Shown here one piece after another: positions 53,275-60,752 of a DNA stretch of 64,000 nt. The notes under the pieces were generated by a model. It was not told the DNA's origin and did not search any database. It saw nothing but the letters and a program-made list of their open reading frames with translations. This DNA comes from an uncultured Caulobacter sp. (GTDB lineage Bacteria > Pseudomonadota > Alphaproteobacteria > Caulobacterales > Caulobacteraceae). Position 1 is the first letter of the stretch. Each line of letters starts with the position of its first letter. The translations under genes were made by a program, and so were the position numbers. The DNA lies in contig NZ_CAMQSF010000005.1 of the NCBI RefSeq assembly GCF_947036865.1, forward strand, positions 62,001 to 126,000, read 5' to 3'.

Positions 53275-54561
53275 ATGCGCCGCTTCGACTTTTCCGCCCC
53301 CGACTTTCCCGCCGCGTTCAAGGCGTTCCTCGACGAGCGTCGCGGCTCGCCGGCCGATGTCGACGCCGCCGCGCACGAGGTGCTGGAGGCCGTTCGCCTG
53401 CGCGGGATCGAGGCGGTGCTCGACTACGCCCGCCGCTTCGACAAGGTCGAGCTGACCGCCGAGACGATCCGCGTCACCGCCGACGAGATCGAGCAGGGCT
53501 GGGCCGAGACCCCCGCCGACGTGCGCGAGGCGATCGCCTTCGCCGCCGCCCGCATCCGCGCCTATCACGGCCGCCAGCGCCCCGCCGACCAGGCCTGGAC
53601 CGACGAGGCCGGCGTCGCGCTGGGCTGGCGCTGGACGCCGCTGGAGGCGGTCGGGGTCTATGTGCCCGGCGGCCGGGCGGCCTATCCCTCGACCGTGCTG
53701 ATGAACGCCGTGCCGGCCCAGGTGGCCGGCGTCGACCGCATCGCCATGGTCACCCCGCCCGGCAAGCTGCAGCCAGCCGTGCTGGCCGCCGCCAAGGAAG
53801 CGGGCGTCACCGAGATCTGGCGCGTCGGCGGGGCCCAGGCCGTCGCGGCCCTGGCCTATGGCGCGGGTCCGATCCAGCCGGTCGACAAGATTGTCGGCCC
53901 CGGCAACGCCTATGTCACCGCCGCCAAGCGCCGGCTCTACGGCGTGGTTGGCATCGACGCCCTGGCCGGGCCCTCCGAGATCGTGGTGGTCGCCGACGGC
54001 GCCAACAATCCCGACTGGATCGCCGCCGACCTGTTGAGCCAGGCCGAGCACGACCCGGCGGCCCAGTCGATCCTGATCACCGACGACGCGGCCTTCGCCG
54101 CCCGGGTGGAGCAAGCGGTCGCCGAGCGCCTGAAGACCCTGGCCACCGGCGAGGACGCCGCCGCCTCGTGGCGCGACCACGGCGCGGTGATCATCGCCCC
54201 GCTGGACCACAGCCCGGCCCTGGTCGACGCCATCGCGCCCGAGCACGTCGAGTTCGCCCTGGACGAGCCCGAGCGCCTGGCCGACCGGGTCCGGCACGCC
54301 GGCGCCATCTTCCTGGGTCGCGTCACGCCCGAGGCGATCGGCGACTACGTGGCCGGCTCGAACCACGTGCTGCCGACCAGCCGCGCGGCGCGCTTCCAGT
54401 CGGGCCTGTCGATCTACGACTTCATCAAGCGCACCTCGATCGTGAAGTGCGACACGGCCTCGTTCGGGATCCTGGGGCCGCACACCGTGGCCTTGGCGCG
54501 GGCCGAGGGGCTGCCCGCCCACGCGCTTTCGGCCGCGGTGAGGTTGCCTTCGAGCGGCTGA
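53275..54561 (+). CDS. hisD: Histidinol dehydrogenase
   Basis: A 428-residue zinc enzyme oxidising histidinol to histidine, the last two steps of the pathway. Signatures are PLEAVGVYVPGGRAAYPSTV, RVGGAQAVAALAYG, KIVGPGNAYVTAAKR and the zinc-site region SQAEHDPAAQSILIT with GSNHVLPTSRAARF. Length is standard. The downstream genes through yacG follow the usual alphaproteobacterial order, even though an insertion separates hisD from murA. Confidence 0.96.
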   Translation: MRRFDFSAPDFPAAFKAFLDERRGSPADVDAAAHEVLEAVRLRGIEAVLDYARRFDKVELTAETIRVTADEIEQGWAETPADVREAIAFAAARIRAYHGRQRPADQAWTDEAGVALGWRWTPLEAVGVYVPGGRAAYPSTVLMNAVPAQVAGVDRIAMVTPPGKLQPAVLAAAKEAGVTEIWRVGGAQAVAALAYGAGPIQPVDKIVGPGNAYVTAAKRRLYGVVGIDALAGPSEIVVVADGANNPDWIAADLLSQAEHDPAAQSILITDDAAFAARVEQAVAERLKTLATGEDAAASWRDHGAVIIAPLDHSPALVDAIAPEHVEFALDEPERLADRVRHAGAIFLGRVTPEAIGDYVAGSNHVLPTSRAARFQSGLSIYDFIKRTSIVKCDTASFGILGPHTVALARAEGLPAHALSAAVRLPSSG

Positions 54562-54582
54562 CGCGCGAACCTCCCGCGCCAG

Positions 54583-55062
54583 ATGAGCACCGACGACCGC
54601 GCCCGCCACCGAATCCAGTCGATCCAGATCGACGAGGACAGCCTCGCCGCTGCTTCGCGCGACCAGGAGCAGGAGCGCCAGGTCGCGATCTTCGACCTGT
54701 TGGACGGCAACTATTTCGAGCCGGCCGAGGCGGCGACCGGGCCGTACGACGTGCGCCTGTCGCTGATCGAGAACCGGCTGGCCTTCGACATTTCCGGCCC
54801 CGGCTACGAGCGCCGGCACCTGTTGTCGCTGTCGCCGTTTCGCGGGGTGATCAAGGACTACTTCTTGATCTGCGACAGTTACTATTCGGCCATAAGAAGT
54901 TCGACGCCGCAGCAGATCGAGGCCTTGGACATGGGCCGCCGGGGCTTGCACAACGAGGGCTCGAACCTGTTGCGCGAGCGCCTGGAGGGCAAGGTCAAGA
55001 CCGACCTCGACACCGCGCGGCGCCTGTTCACCCTGGTTTGCGCGCTGCACTGGCGGGGCTGA
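54583..55062 (+). CDS. UPF0262 family protein
   Basis: A 159-residue soluble protein of UPF0262, conserved after hisD in alphaproteobacteria. Recognisable runs are RIQSIQIDEDSLAAASRDQE, ERQVAIFDLLDGNYFEP, and SPFRGVIKDYFLICDSYYSA, with DMGRRGLHNEGS near the end. No function is known. It begins 22 bases after hisD and its stop overlaps the GTG region of the next gene by proximity (2 bases apart). Confidence 0.92.
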   Translation: MSTDDRARHRIQSIQIDEDSLAAASRDQEQERQVAIFDLLDGNYFEPAEAATGPYDVRLSLIENRLAFDISGPGYERRHLLSLSPFRGVIKDYFLICDSYYSAIRSSTPQQIEALDMGRRGLHNEGSNLLRERLEGKVKTDLDTARRLFTLVCALHWRG

Positions 55063-55064
55063 GC

Positions 55065-55523
55065 GTGTCAGCCGACCTGCCGGGCGCGGTGCTGTTCACC
55101 TGCAACTACAACCGTGTGCGCTCGCCGATGGCCGAGGGGCTGTTCAAGCGCTTCTACGGCACCCGCGCCTTCGTCGACTCCTGCGGGCTCAAGCCCGATC
55201 CGGCGGGGGAGGGGATCGACCCGTTCGTGGTGGCGGTGATGGACGAGCTGGGCCTCGACGTCTCCGATCACAAGCCCAAGACCTTCGCCCAGCTGGAGGA
55301 CGACAGCTTCGACGTCGTCGTCTCGCTGACCCCCGAGGCGCAGCACCGGGCCGTGGAGCTGTCGCGCGATCGGGCCGTCGAGATCGAGTACTGGCCGACC
55401 CACGATCCGACCCTGGGCGACGGCTCGCGGGAAGCGCGGCTGGAGGCCTATCGCGAGGTGCGCGACGCCCTGGCCGAGGCCATCAAGCGTCGTTTCGGCG
55501 CGCCATCGACGTTCGGGGGGTAA
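55065..55523 (+). CDS. Low molecular weight phosphatase family protein (ArsC-like)
   Basis: A 152-residue member of the LMW phosphatase/arsenate-reductase superfamily. The P-loop is CNYNRVRSPMAEG (C-x5-R-S). The acid region is YWPTHDPTLGDGS, lacking the DPY motif of true tyrosine phosphatases, so the substrate is uncertain. GTG at 55065 gives a short start; there is no close ATG. This gene is a fixed member of the hisD-infA cluster in alphaproteobacteria. Confidence 0.88.
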   Translation: MSADLPGAVLFTCNYNRVRSPMAEGLFKRFYGTRAFVDSCGLKPDPAGEGIDPFVVAVMDELGLDVSDHKPKTFAQLEDDSFDVVVSLTPEAQHRAVELSRDRAVEIEYWPTHDPTLGDGSREARLEAYREVRDALAEAIKRRFGAPSTFGG

Positions 55524-55597
55524 TTGCGTTATAGAGGCGCCTCGCCGCGAAGGGCCTCGTCCTCGCGGCATTCTGATTCGCCCATTTGAGAGGCCTG

Positions 55598-55816
55598 ATG
55601 GCTAAGGAAGAACTGCTCGAGTTTCCCGGCACGGTCAGCGAATTGCTGCCGAACGCCACGTTCCGCGTGAAGCTGGAAAACGATCACGAGATCATCGCCC
55701 ACACCGCCGGCAAGATGCGCAAGAACCGCATCCGCGTGCTGGCCGGCGACAAGGTCCTGGTCGAGATGACCCCCTACGACCTGACCAAGGGCCGTATCAC
55801 CTACCGCTTCAAGTAG
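55598..55816 (+). CDS. infA: Translation initiation factor IF-1
   Basis: A 72-residue OB-fold protein that binds the ribosomal A site during initiation. [20 protein letters not shown] is followed by the near-universal [20 protein letters not shown] and [15 protein letters not shown]. The ATG at 55598 is chosen over one at 55586 since the family begins MAKEE. It has its own gap of 74 bases upstream, probably with a promoter. Confidence 0.97.
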   Translation: MAKEELLEFPGTVSELLPNATFRVKLENDHEIIAHTAGKMRKNRIRVLAGDKVLVEMTPYDLTKGRITYRFK

Positions 55817-55824
55817 GACGGCCG

Positions 55825-56406
55825 ATGGCTGCCCCGCCGGCGCTGGTGCTGGCCAGCGCGAGCCCGCGGCGCCTGGACCTGCTGGCTCAGGTCGGCGTCA
55901 CGCCCGACCGGGTCGATCCCGCCGACATCGATGAAAACCCGCTGCGCGACGAGACTCCGCGCCGCCACGCCCTGCGCCTGGCGCGGGAGAAGGCGCGCGT
56001 CGTCGCCGCCCGTTCGCCTGGCGACTTCGTGCTGGCCGCCGACACCGTCGTCGCCGTCGGCCGCCGGATCCTGCCCAAGGCCGAGACCGAGGCCGATGTC
56101 CTCCACTGCCTGAAACTGCTGTCGGGCCGCGCCCACAAGGTGCTGACCGGCGTGGCCCTGATCGCGCCGGACGGCCGCGAGGGCGCGCGCCTGGTCGAGA
56201 CCAAGGTCGGCTTCAAGCGCCTGACCGACGCCGAGCGCGACGGCTACGTCGCCAGCGGGCAGTGGAAGGGCAAGGCCGGCGGTTACGGCGTCCAGGGCCT
56301 GGCGGGCGGCTTCATCACCGATCTGCAGGGCTCTTACCCCAGCGTGGTCGGCTTGCCGCTCTACGAGACGCTGAACCTGCTTAGCGGCCTGGGCTATCGC
56401 CCATGA
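55825..56406 (+). CDS. maf: Maf family nucleoside triphosphate pyrophosphatase
   Basis: A 193-residue Maf protein that hydrolyses non-canonical or pyrimidine nucleoside triphosphates and is linked to septum inhibition. Signatures are LVLASASPRRLDLLAQVGV, LRLAREKARVV, DFVLAADTVVAVGRRILPKA, and GKAGGYGVQGLAGGF. It begins 8 bases after infA and overlaps the RNase gene by 4 bases. Confidence 0.95.
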   Translation: MAAPPALVLASASPRRLDLLAQVGVTPDRVDPADIDENPLRDETPRRHALRLAREKARVVAARSPGDFVLAADTVVAVGRRILPKAETEADVLHCLKLLSGRAHKVLTGVALIAPDGREGARLVETKVGFKRLTDAERDGYVASGQWKGKAGGYGVQGLAGGFITDLQGSYPSVVGLPLYETLNLLSGLGYRP

Positions 56407-57488
56407 AGCCCGCCCAGGACAAGGACCGCGCCCCCAAGAGCGCCGGCGAGCGTCGGGCCTATCTCCACAAGGGCGTCGGCGAGACCGTCGGCGTCGTGAC
56501 CCTGGACGGCCGCCCGGAGCGGATGTTCATCGACTGGCCGGGCGATGATCCGCTGGACGCCGAGGGCGTGCGCGGCGTGGCCCGCGTCAAGACGATCGAA
56601 AAGGCCTTCGCCTCGGCCTTCGTCGCCCTGCCCGGGGGGCGGGACCTGATCCTGCCGCTGCGGCCGGACATGCCCGGGCTGGTCGAGGGCGGCCTGGTCG
56701 AGATCGAGATCAAGACCGCCTCGCGCCTGGGCAAGGCCGCCGTGGCGCGCTTCGTCGGCGTGGGGGAGGGAGAGCCGCGCGTGCTGGCCCAGGCTCCCAC
56801 CATCGAGGAGCGCCTGCGCCACCACGTGAAGGCCGGCTCGCCCAGCACCGGCGACAAGGCGCTGGCGGCCGTCGAGGCGGCCGAGGCCGACGCGCTGGCC
56901 GTGGTCTTCCCGCTGCCCGGCGGCGGCGACATCGCCGTGGAGCCCACGCGCGCGCTGACCACCGTCGACGTCGACCTCGGCGGGCGCGAGTCCGCCGATT
57001 CGAAGCGTGCGGCCCGCCAGGCCAACCTGGCGGCCCTGAGCGTCGCGGCCCGGGTGCTTCGGCTGAAGGGTCTGGGCGGCGTGATCGTCTTCGACCTTGT
57101 CGGGCGCGGCCATGACGGCCAGGCGCTGACGACCGCCGCGCGCATGGCGTTCTCGCCCGACAATCCGGGCGTGGGAATCGGCGCGATCAGCAAGTTCGGC
57201 ACGCTCGAGATGATCGTGCCGCGCCGCGCGCCCCCGATCCTTGATCGTCTGCTCGTCTCGGGCGGGACGCTCGATCCCCGCTATGTCGCGCGCCGCCTCG
57301 CGCGGGCGCTGGAGCGCGAGGGCCGGGCCGATCCCGGCGGCCGGCTCGTCGCCCGCTGCGCGGTGTCCGTCGCCAGCGCCTTCCTAGCCGAGCTGGACGG
57401 CGGCGTCGCCGAGCGCCTGGGCCGGCGCTTCACGATCGAACCACAAGATCCTTGGCCCGTCGATCGCCTGGAGGTGTCCGTCCCATGA
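56403..57488 (+). CDS. Ribonuclease E/G family protein, short form
   Basis: A 361-residue member of the RNase E/G family, much shorter than RNase E. An S1-like N-terminus is reduced (RRAYLHKGVGETVGVVTLDG). The catalytic region retains the acidic residues in ALTTVDVDLGGRESADSK and VIVFDLVGRGHDGQ. The Zn-link cysteines of RNase E are not seen. It probably processes or decays RNA; alphaproteobacteria carry this gene after maf besides a full RNase E. It overlaps both neighbours by 4 bases. Confidence 0.88.
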   Translation: MKPAQDKDRAPKSAGERRAYLHKGVGETVGVVTLDGRPERMFIDWPGDDPLDAEGVRGVARVKTIEKAFASAFVALPGGRDLILPLRPDMPGLVEGGLVEIEIKTASRLGKAAVARFVGVGEGEPRVLAQAPTIEERLRHHVKAGSPSTGDKALAAVEAAEADALAVVFPLPGGGDIAVEPTRALTTVDVDLGGRESADSKRAARQANLAALSVAARVLRLKGLGGVIVFDLVGRGHDGQALTTAARMAFSPDNPGVGIGAISKFGTLEMIVPRRAPPILDRLLVSGGTLDPRYVARRLARALEREGRADPGGRLVARCAVSVASAFLAELDGGVAERLGRRFTIEPQDPWPVDRLEVSVP

Positions 57489-57670
57489 GCACGGGGTGCC
57501 CGATCTGCGGCAAGCCGGTCGCGACCGCGTTCCGGCCCTTCTGTTCGAAACGCTGCGCGGACGTCGACCTGCAGCGATGGCTCAGCGGCCGCTACGTCGT
57601 CGCGGGCGCCGACGACGACGCCGAAAATCCGCTCGGAAATGGTCTGTCCGAGGACGGCCGCGAGGAATGA
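57485..57670 (+). CDS. yacG: DNA gyrase inhibitor YacG
   Basis: A 61-residue zinc-finger protein. The Cys4 site is CPICGKP with FCSKRCADVDLQRW (C-x2-C then C-x3-C), and WLSGRYVV follows as in the family. YacG binds GyrB and blocks DNA binding by gyrase. It overlaps the RNase gene by 4 bases and closes the housekeeping cluster. Confidence 0.95.
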   Translation: MSTGCPICGKPVATAFRPFCSKRCADVDLQRWLSGRYVVAGADDDAENPLGNGLSEDGREE

Positions 57671-57767
57671 AAAAGGGCGCTGGACTTCCCGTTCGGCCTC
57701 CCCTATAGACCCGGCTCCTCGCTTCGCGGCGGGGCGCCAAGGCGGCGTCGGCCGCCAAGGCCAAGAT

Positions 57768-57843
57768 GCCTGGGTAGCTCAGTTGGTAGAGCAGCGGATT
57801 GAAAATCCGCGTGTCGCTGGTTCGATTCCGGCCTCAGGCACCA
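57768..57843 (+). tRNA. tRNA-Phe (GAA anticodon)
   Basis: A complete 76-base cloverleaf with encoded CCA. The acceptor GCCTGGG pairs with CTCAGGC (one G-T pair), the anticodon stem GCGGA/TCCGC holds loop TTGAAAA with GAA, and the T-arm is GCTGG/CCGGC with loop TTCGATT. Base composition falls sharply immediately after it, and tRNA 3' ends are common integration sites, so it may be the left boundary of an island. Confidence 0.97.
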
Positions 57844-57870
57844 CCTTTTCTTCAATGAAATCAATGACTT

Positions 57871-57901
57871 AAAAAACCCGCTGAAAACGCGGGATTTTTT
57901 T
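57871..57901 (+). terminator. Rho-independent terminator after tRNA-Phe
   Basis: CCCGC at 57877-57881 pairs with GCGGG at 57889-57893. An A-run precedes and seven Ts follow at 57895-57901, so the A and T runs also extend the stem. The rest of 57902-58028 is AT-rich without a gene I can support. Confidence 0.88.
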
Positions 57902-58028
57902 ATACTCAATAAGATTACAAATGTAAATCAAAAAGATCTTTTAAAAACAATGACTTAATTTAAATTCTCCAGGCGTAAATAGCGATTACGCCTCGGGGAA
58001 TCCGACTTACGCCGTAAGTATATGGTTT

Positions 58029-58217
58029 TTAAGCGCAAATAGACCACCTTGCTGCGGGTGACACCCAGTGTGAACATCCGCGTGTCGCCAAAGCTCGGTA
58101 GAGGCGCTTACAAATCGTCTCGTCAGGTGGTGCCCAGCCCTTAAATGCGGCACGTAAATGTGCCCTGCTTGCCCAAAAAGATTTCCACCTGGGCGGATCG
58201 CCTTCCTGCCGTTGCAT
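58029..58217 (-). CDS. Possible small protein downstream of HTH gene
   Basis: A 62-residue frame starting 3 bases after the stop of the upstream HTH gene on the same strand. Its sequence is not low-complexity (RWKSFWASRAHLRAAFKGWA; PPDETICKRLYRAL) and looks protein-like, with a helical Arg/Trp-rich first half. No ribosome site is obvious, so it would need coupling. It is not recognised and could be spurious or a decayed remnant. Confidence 0.35.
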   Translation of the reverse strand: MQRQEGDPPRWKSFWASRAHLRAAFKGWAPPDETICKRLYRALATRGCSHWVSPAARWSICA

Positions 58218-58220
58218 GGG

Positions 58221-58460
58221 TTAGTCAGCGCTACACGGACCGTCGATCGAGGTTGCGGGGTTTGGTGCAAGCAAGAAGGCGTCTAGCTCCCACTTGAATG
58301 CGTAGAGTCCGAAACCAGGGCGCTTGCGGATCGGAAGTTGCTTGCGCTGGTGCGCGGTATAGACCCGAGCGGGCGTCCATTTGCCGCCGAGGTATCCCGC
58401 GATCGCGGCAGCGCCTTGGAGCAGATTTTCTGATGGCTTTGTGGTGGGCGGGTTAGGCAT
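58221..58460 (-). CDS. Small excisionase/AlpA-like DNA-binding protein
   Basis: A 79-residue protein opening at ATG 58460 with GGAG upstream. NLLQGAAAIAGYLGGKWTPA, RVYTAHQRKQLPIRKR and GLYAFKWELDAFL fit the small winged-helix DNA-binding folds of excisionase and AlpA-type proteins. It is divergent from an XRE-type repressor gene 104 bases away, the arrangement of mobile-element switch genes. The frame could extend upstream to 58544, but no ribosome site supports it. Confidence 0.65.
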   Translation of the reverse strand: MPNPPTTKPSENLLQGAAAIAGYLGGKWTPARVYTAHQRKQLPIRKRPGFGLYAFKWELDAFLLAPNPATSIDGPCSAD

Positions 58461-58564
58461 CAAGGACTCCAATCTGATGGCGGCCGACGATCTGAGCCGT
58501 GCCCCAACTCGATAGTAACTATAGTGACTGGAGCGCTTCACCAAATTCGCGCCGCTAGTCGGCC

Positions 58565-58789
58565 ATGCGACTGGCGATGATATTTGGAGCGAACGTCCGT
58601 GCGCTGCGGCTCGCCAAGGGCGTCACTCAGGAGGCGCTAGCCGATGAGGTCGGGCTGGCGGTCACCTACCTCGGCCAGATCGAGCGAGGGTCACGGAACC
58701 CAACCTTGGATGTGGTCGAGCGGTGTGCGGCCTCGCTTGGCGTCGAAGTATTGCGCCTTCTGACGGCCCAGGAGGGGGCAGAAGGCTGA
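58565..58789 (+). CDS. XRE-family HTH transcriptional regulator
   Basis: A 74-residue Cro/CI-type helix-turn-helix protein that is almost entirely the DNA-binding domain: ANVRALRLAKGVTQEALADE, VTYLGQIERGSRNPTLDVVE, RCAASLGVEVLRLL. It is divergent from the excisionase-like gene and probably represses the shared promoter region (58461-58564). It is typical of integrated elements. Confidence 0.85.
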   Translation: MRLAMIFGANVRALRLAKGVTQEALADEVGLAVTYLGQIERGSRNPTLDVVERCAASLGVEVLRLLTAQEGAEG

Positions 58790-59127
58790 GCGTTGGGAGG
58801 CCAACCCTGCTAAGGCGCTATTTGTGCCTTTTAGCTGCCTCTGGGGATGAGTCTTCTTCCCGAGCGCCGCCGAGATCGACGAAGCCTCAACGACGCTATC
58901 ATTCTGAAGCGCTGGGGAAGTATTTTTCGCGTTTTTGGGGAGGCGGACGGACAGGAGCATCAACTGAACTCCACCAACCATCGCCGCGCGGCGAGGCATC
59001 GGCCCCATACTACACCCGTGAAGGTCGGTGAATTGAGACCTGGGCCGCTTTTAGAGTGGACGGCGCGACTTCTGGGCGACTAACTGTAGCCTAGCTAGTT
59101 TGACGCGATAGCGCCGGGGGGGCTCTA
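58790..59127. other. Intergenic region before the secreted-protein operon
   Basis: A 338-base gap. Short open frames on both strands (for example 58847-59083 and 58691-59008) lack ribosome sites and recognisable sequence, so I call nothing. It probably contains the promoter of the operon at 59128, but no confident -35/-10 pair is seen. Confidence 0.4.
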
Positions 59128-60750
59128 ATGAAATTCACCAGCGGCCTGACTTTGGCCCTTTGTCTACTCGCTACCAGCGCCAGCGCGGCAGAGTTCACCG
59201 TACGTGGCGTCGGTGCGGTCACAATTAAGGGCAAAGACCCACAGACGGTGCGTGCCCTGGCCACCCGCGAGGCAAAGCGCAAAGCGGTGATCGCAGCTGT
59301 CGAGAAGATTCTGGGTCCAGGTGCTTCGGCAAATCCCAGCGTAGCGCCGCGATTGGAAGCGATCGTTGAACAGGTCGGCGACGACGCCATCTCCAACTCC
59401 AGCGCCCAGACGGTGGCCGGCAGCTTTGAAGTCGCGCTCACGCTAAGCCTCGACGATAGGGCTTTCCGGGAATTGCTTTCCGATCAGGGCGTGGCGCTCA
59501 ACACCCAGACCGCGCGCAGCTATTCGATCCTGGCGGTCATGGACGAATACCGCACCACTCCGCGTGACCTACAAGCGCCGCTTGAAGAGCTGGTCGAGTT
59601 CAATACCCGCAAGGGAGCAAGCTTCTCCGACCGCTCGTCCGAAGGTGCGGCCTCGCGCTCCTCTAGCGCGGCCGCCTATCGCTCGTCCTCTTCGATCGAC
59701 GCACAGAACGCTCGAAGCAGCAGCGCCAGTGGCCGCTACTCTGACAGTTTGCGCGCCAATGGCTCGTCCTCGGCCGGCGGCGCATCGCGCGATGCCAACT
59801 TCTCGGCCTCGCAATCGGGCCGTATCGACGCCAATTCCAGCGGTCAATTCTCAGCCCGTGAGGCCAGCGCCAGTTCGGTGCGTGGCAACACCAGCGCGGC
59901 CGGTGCGGCGGCGCGCTCAAGCGCCTCGGCGAGTTTTTCCAAGACCGATGTCCAGGCCGAGAGCCACGATGATCTCTCCTATCGGCGCTTGGTGAAGTAT
60001 CAACCGCGCGCGACCGGTCCCGAACGGGTTAGCCAGACCTACGGTGCCCTGATGGGGCAGTTGCAGGGCTATGACCTGCGGGTGCTCGACAACGACGTCT
60101 TCAAGAGCCGCTACTTCCAGGGTCAGCCCCTGACGCTTGACCGCATGACGAACAGCGGCGAGCTGTCGCGTTACGTTGCCTACGCCAAGACCGATCAGGG
60201 CGCAGACTTCTTCCTGGCGGGAACGTCGGTGATCGTTGACAGCGGCGTGAGCCCGGCCACTAGTCAGTACACCTGCAGCGGCGTCGTCACGGTCAAAGCC
60301 TACGCCACGGCCGACTCCGAGCTAATCGCTGCTGACACGCTGTCAGCTTACGGCGCAGGCAGCAATTCCGACGCATGCGCCTCAGACGTGGCGCGCAAGC
60401 TGGCCCTTGCGATCGGTCCCGAGATAGGCGGGCAGGTTCAGACCTACTGGAAGCGGCGCTCAGTCTATGGCCGTGAGTTGGTGCTGCGCCTGACCGGCCA
60501 ATTCCTGCCACTTCCGGTGCGCGCACGGTTCAGCCAGACTGTCAGCGCTCTGCCGGGCGTCGAGAACAGCGTCCAGCGTGCTTCAGGATCGAGTGAGATC
60601 GAGCTCACTGTCTCCTACAAGGGGGCGACGCCGATTGACCAGGCGCTGGCAACGGCGTTGGCGAACGATCCCGCCTTCGCCACGCTCGATTCACGGACCG
60701 ATGGTCAACGGGTCCTGCTCTGCTTGGGTCCCTGCAAGCCGGGCGTCTGA
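59128..60750 (+). CDS. Secreted protein of unknown function, Ser/Ala-rich centre
   Basis: A 540-residue exported protein. The signal peptide (MKFTSGLTLALCLLATSASA) is cleaved after about residue 20. The next segment, AEFTVRGVGAVTIKGKDPQT followed by an AT-REAKRKAVIAAVEK helix, resembles the N-terminal domain of FlgT-like periplasmic proteins. Residues about 162-270 are a Ser/Ala/Arg low-complexity linker. The C-terminal half is alpha/beta with two Cys pairs (QYTCSGVV, SDACASDV, and LCLGPCKPGV). It leads a three-gene operon of exported proteins. Codon use is visibly less GC-rich than in the genes before tRNA-Phe. Confidence 0.8.
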   Translation: MKFTSGLTLALCLLATSASAAEFTVRGVGAVTIKGKDPQTVRALATREAKRKAVIAAVEKILGPGASANPSVAPRLEAIVEQVGDDAISNSSAQTVAGSFEVALTLSLDDRAFRELLSDQGVALNTQTARSYSILAVMDEYRTTPRDLQAPLEELVEFNTRKGASFSDRSSEGAASRSSSAAAYRSSSSIDAQNARSSSASGRYSDSLRANGSSSAGGASRDANFSASQSGRIDANSSGQFSAREASASSVRGNTSAAGAAARSSASASFSKTDVQAESHDDLSYRRLVKYQPRATGPERVSQTYGALMGQLQGYDLRVLDNDVFKSRYFQGQPLTLDRMTNSGELSRYVAYAKTDQGADFFLAGTSVIVDSGVSPATSQYTCSGVVTVKAYATADSELIAADTLSAYGAGSNSDACASDVARKLALAIGPEIGGQVQTYWKRRSVYGRELVLRLTGQFLPLPVRARFSQTVSALPGVENSVQRASGSSEIELTVSYKGATPIDQALATALANDPAFATLDSRTDGQRVLLCLGPCKPGV

Positions 60751-60752
60751 TC

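Noticed and set aside
52957..55050. A 697-codon open frame on the - strand
   Set aside because: It is a shadow of hisD and its neighbours.
55065..55523. Calling this gene an arsenate reductase or true tyrosine phosphatase
   Set aside because: The P-loop fits the superfamily, but the DPY acid motif is missing and there is no arsenic context, so only the family is claimed.
58847..59083. Small + strand frame of 78 codons before the secreted operon
   Set aside because: It has no ribosome site, its translation is basic and unstructured, and competing frames overlap it.
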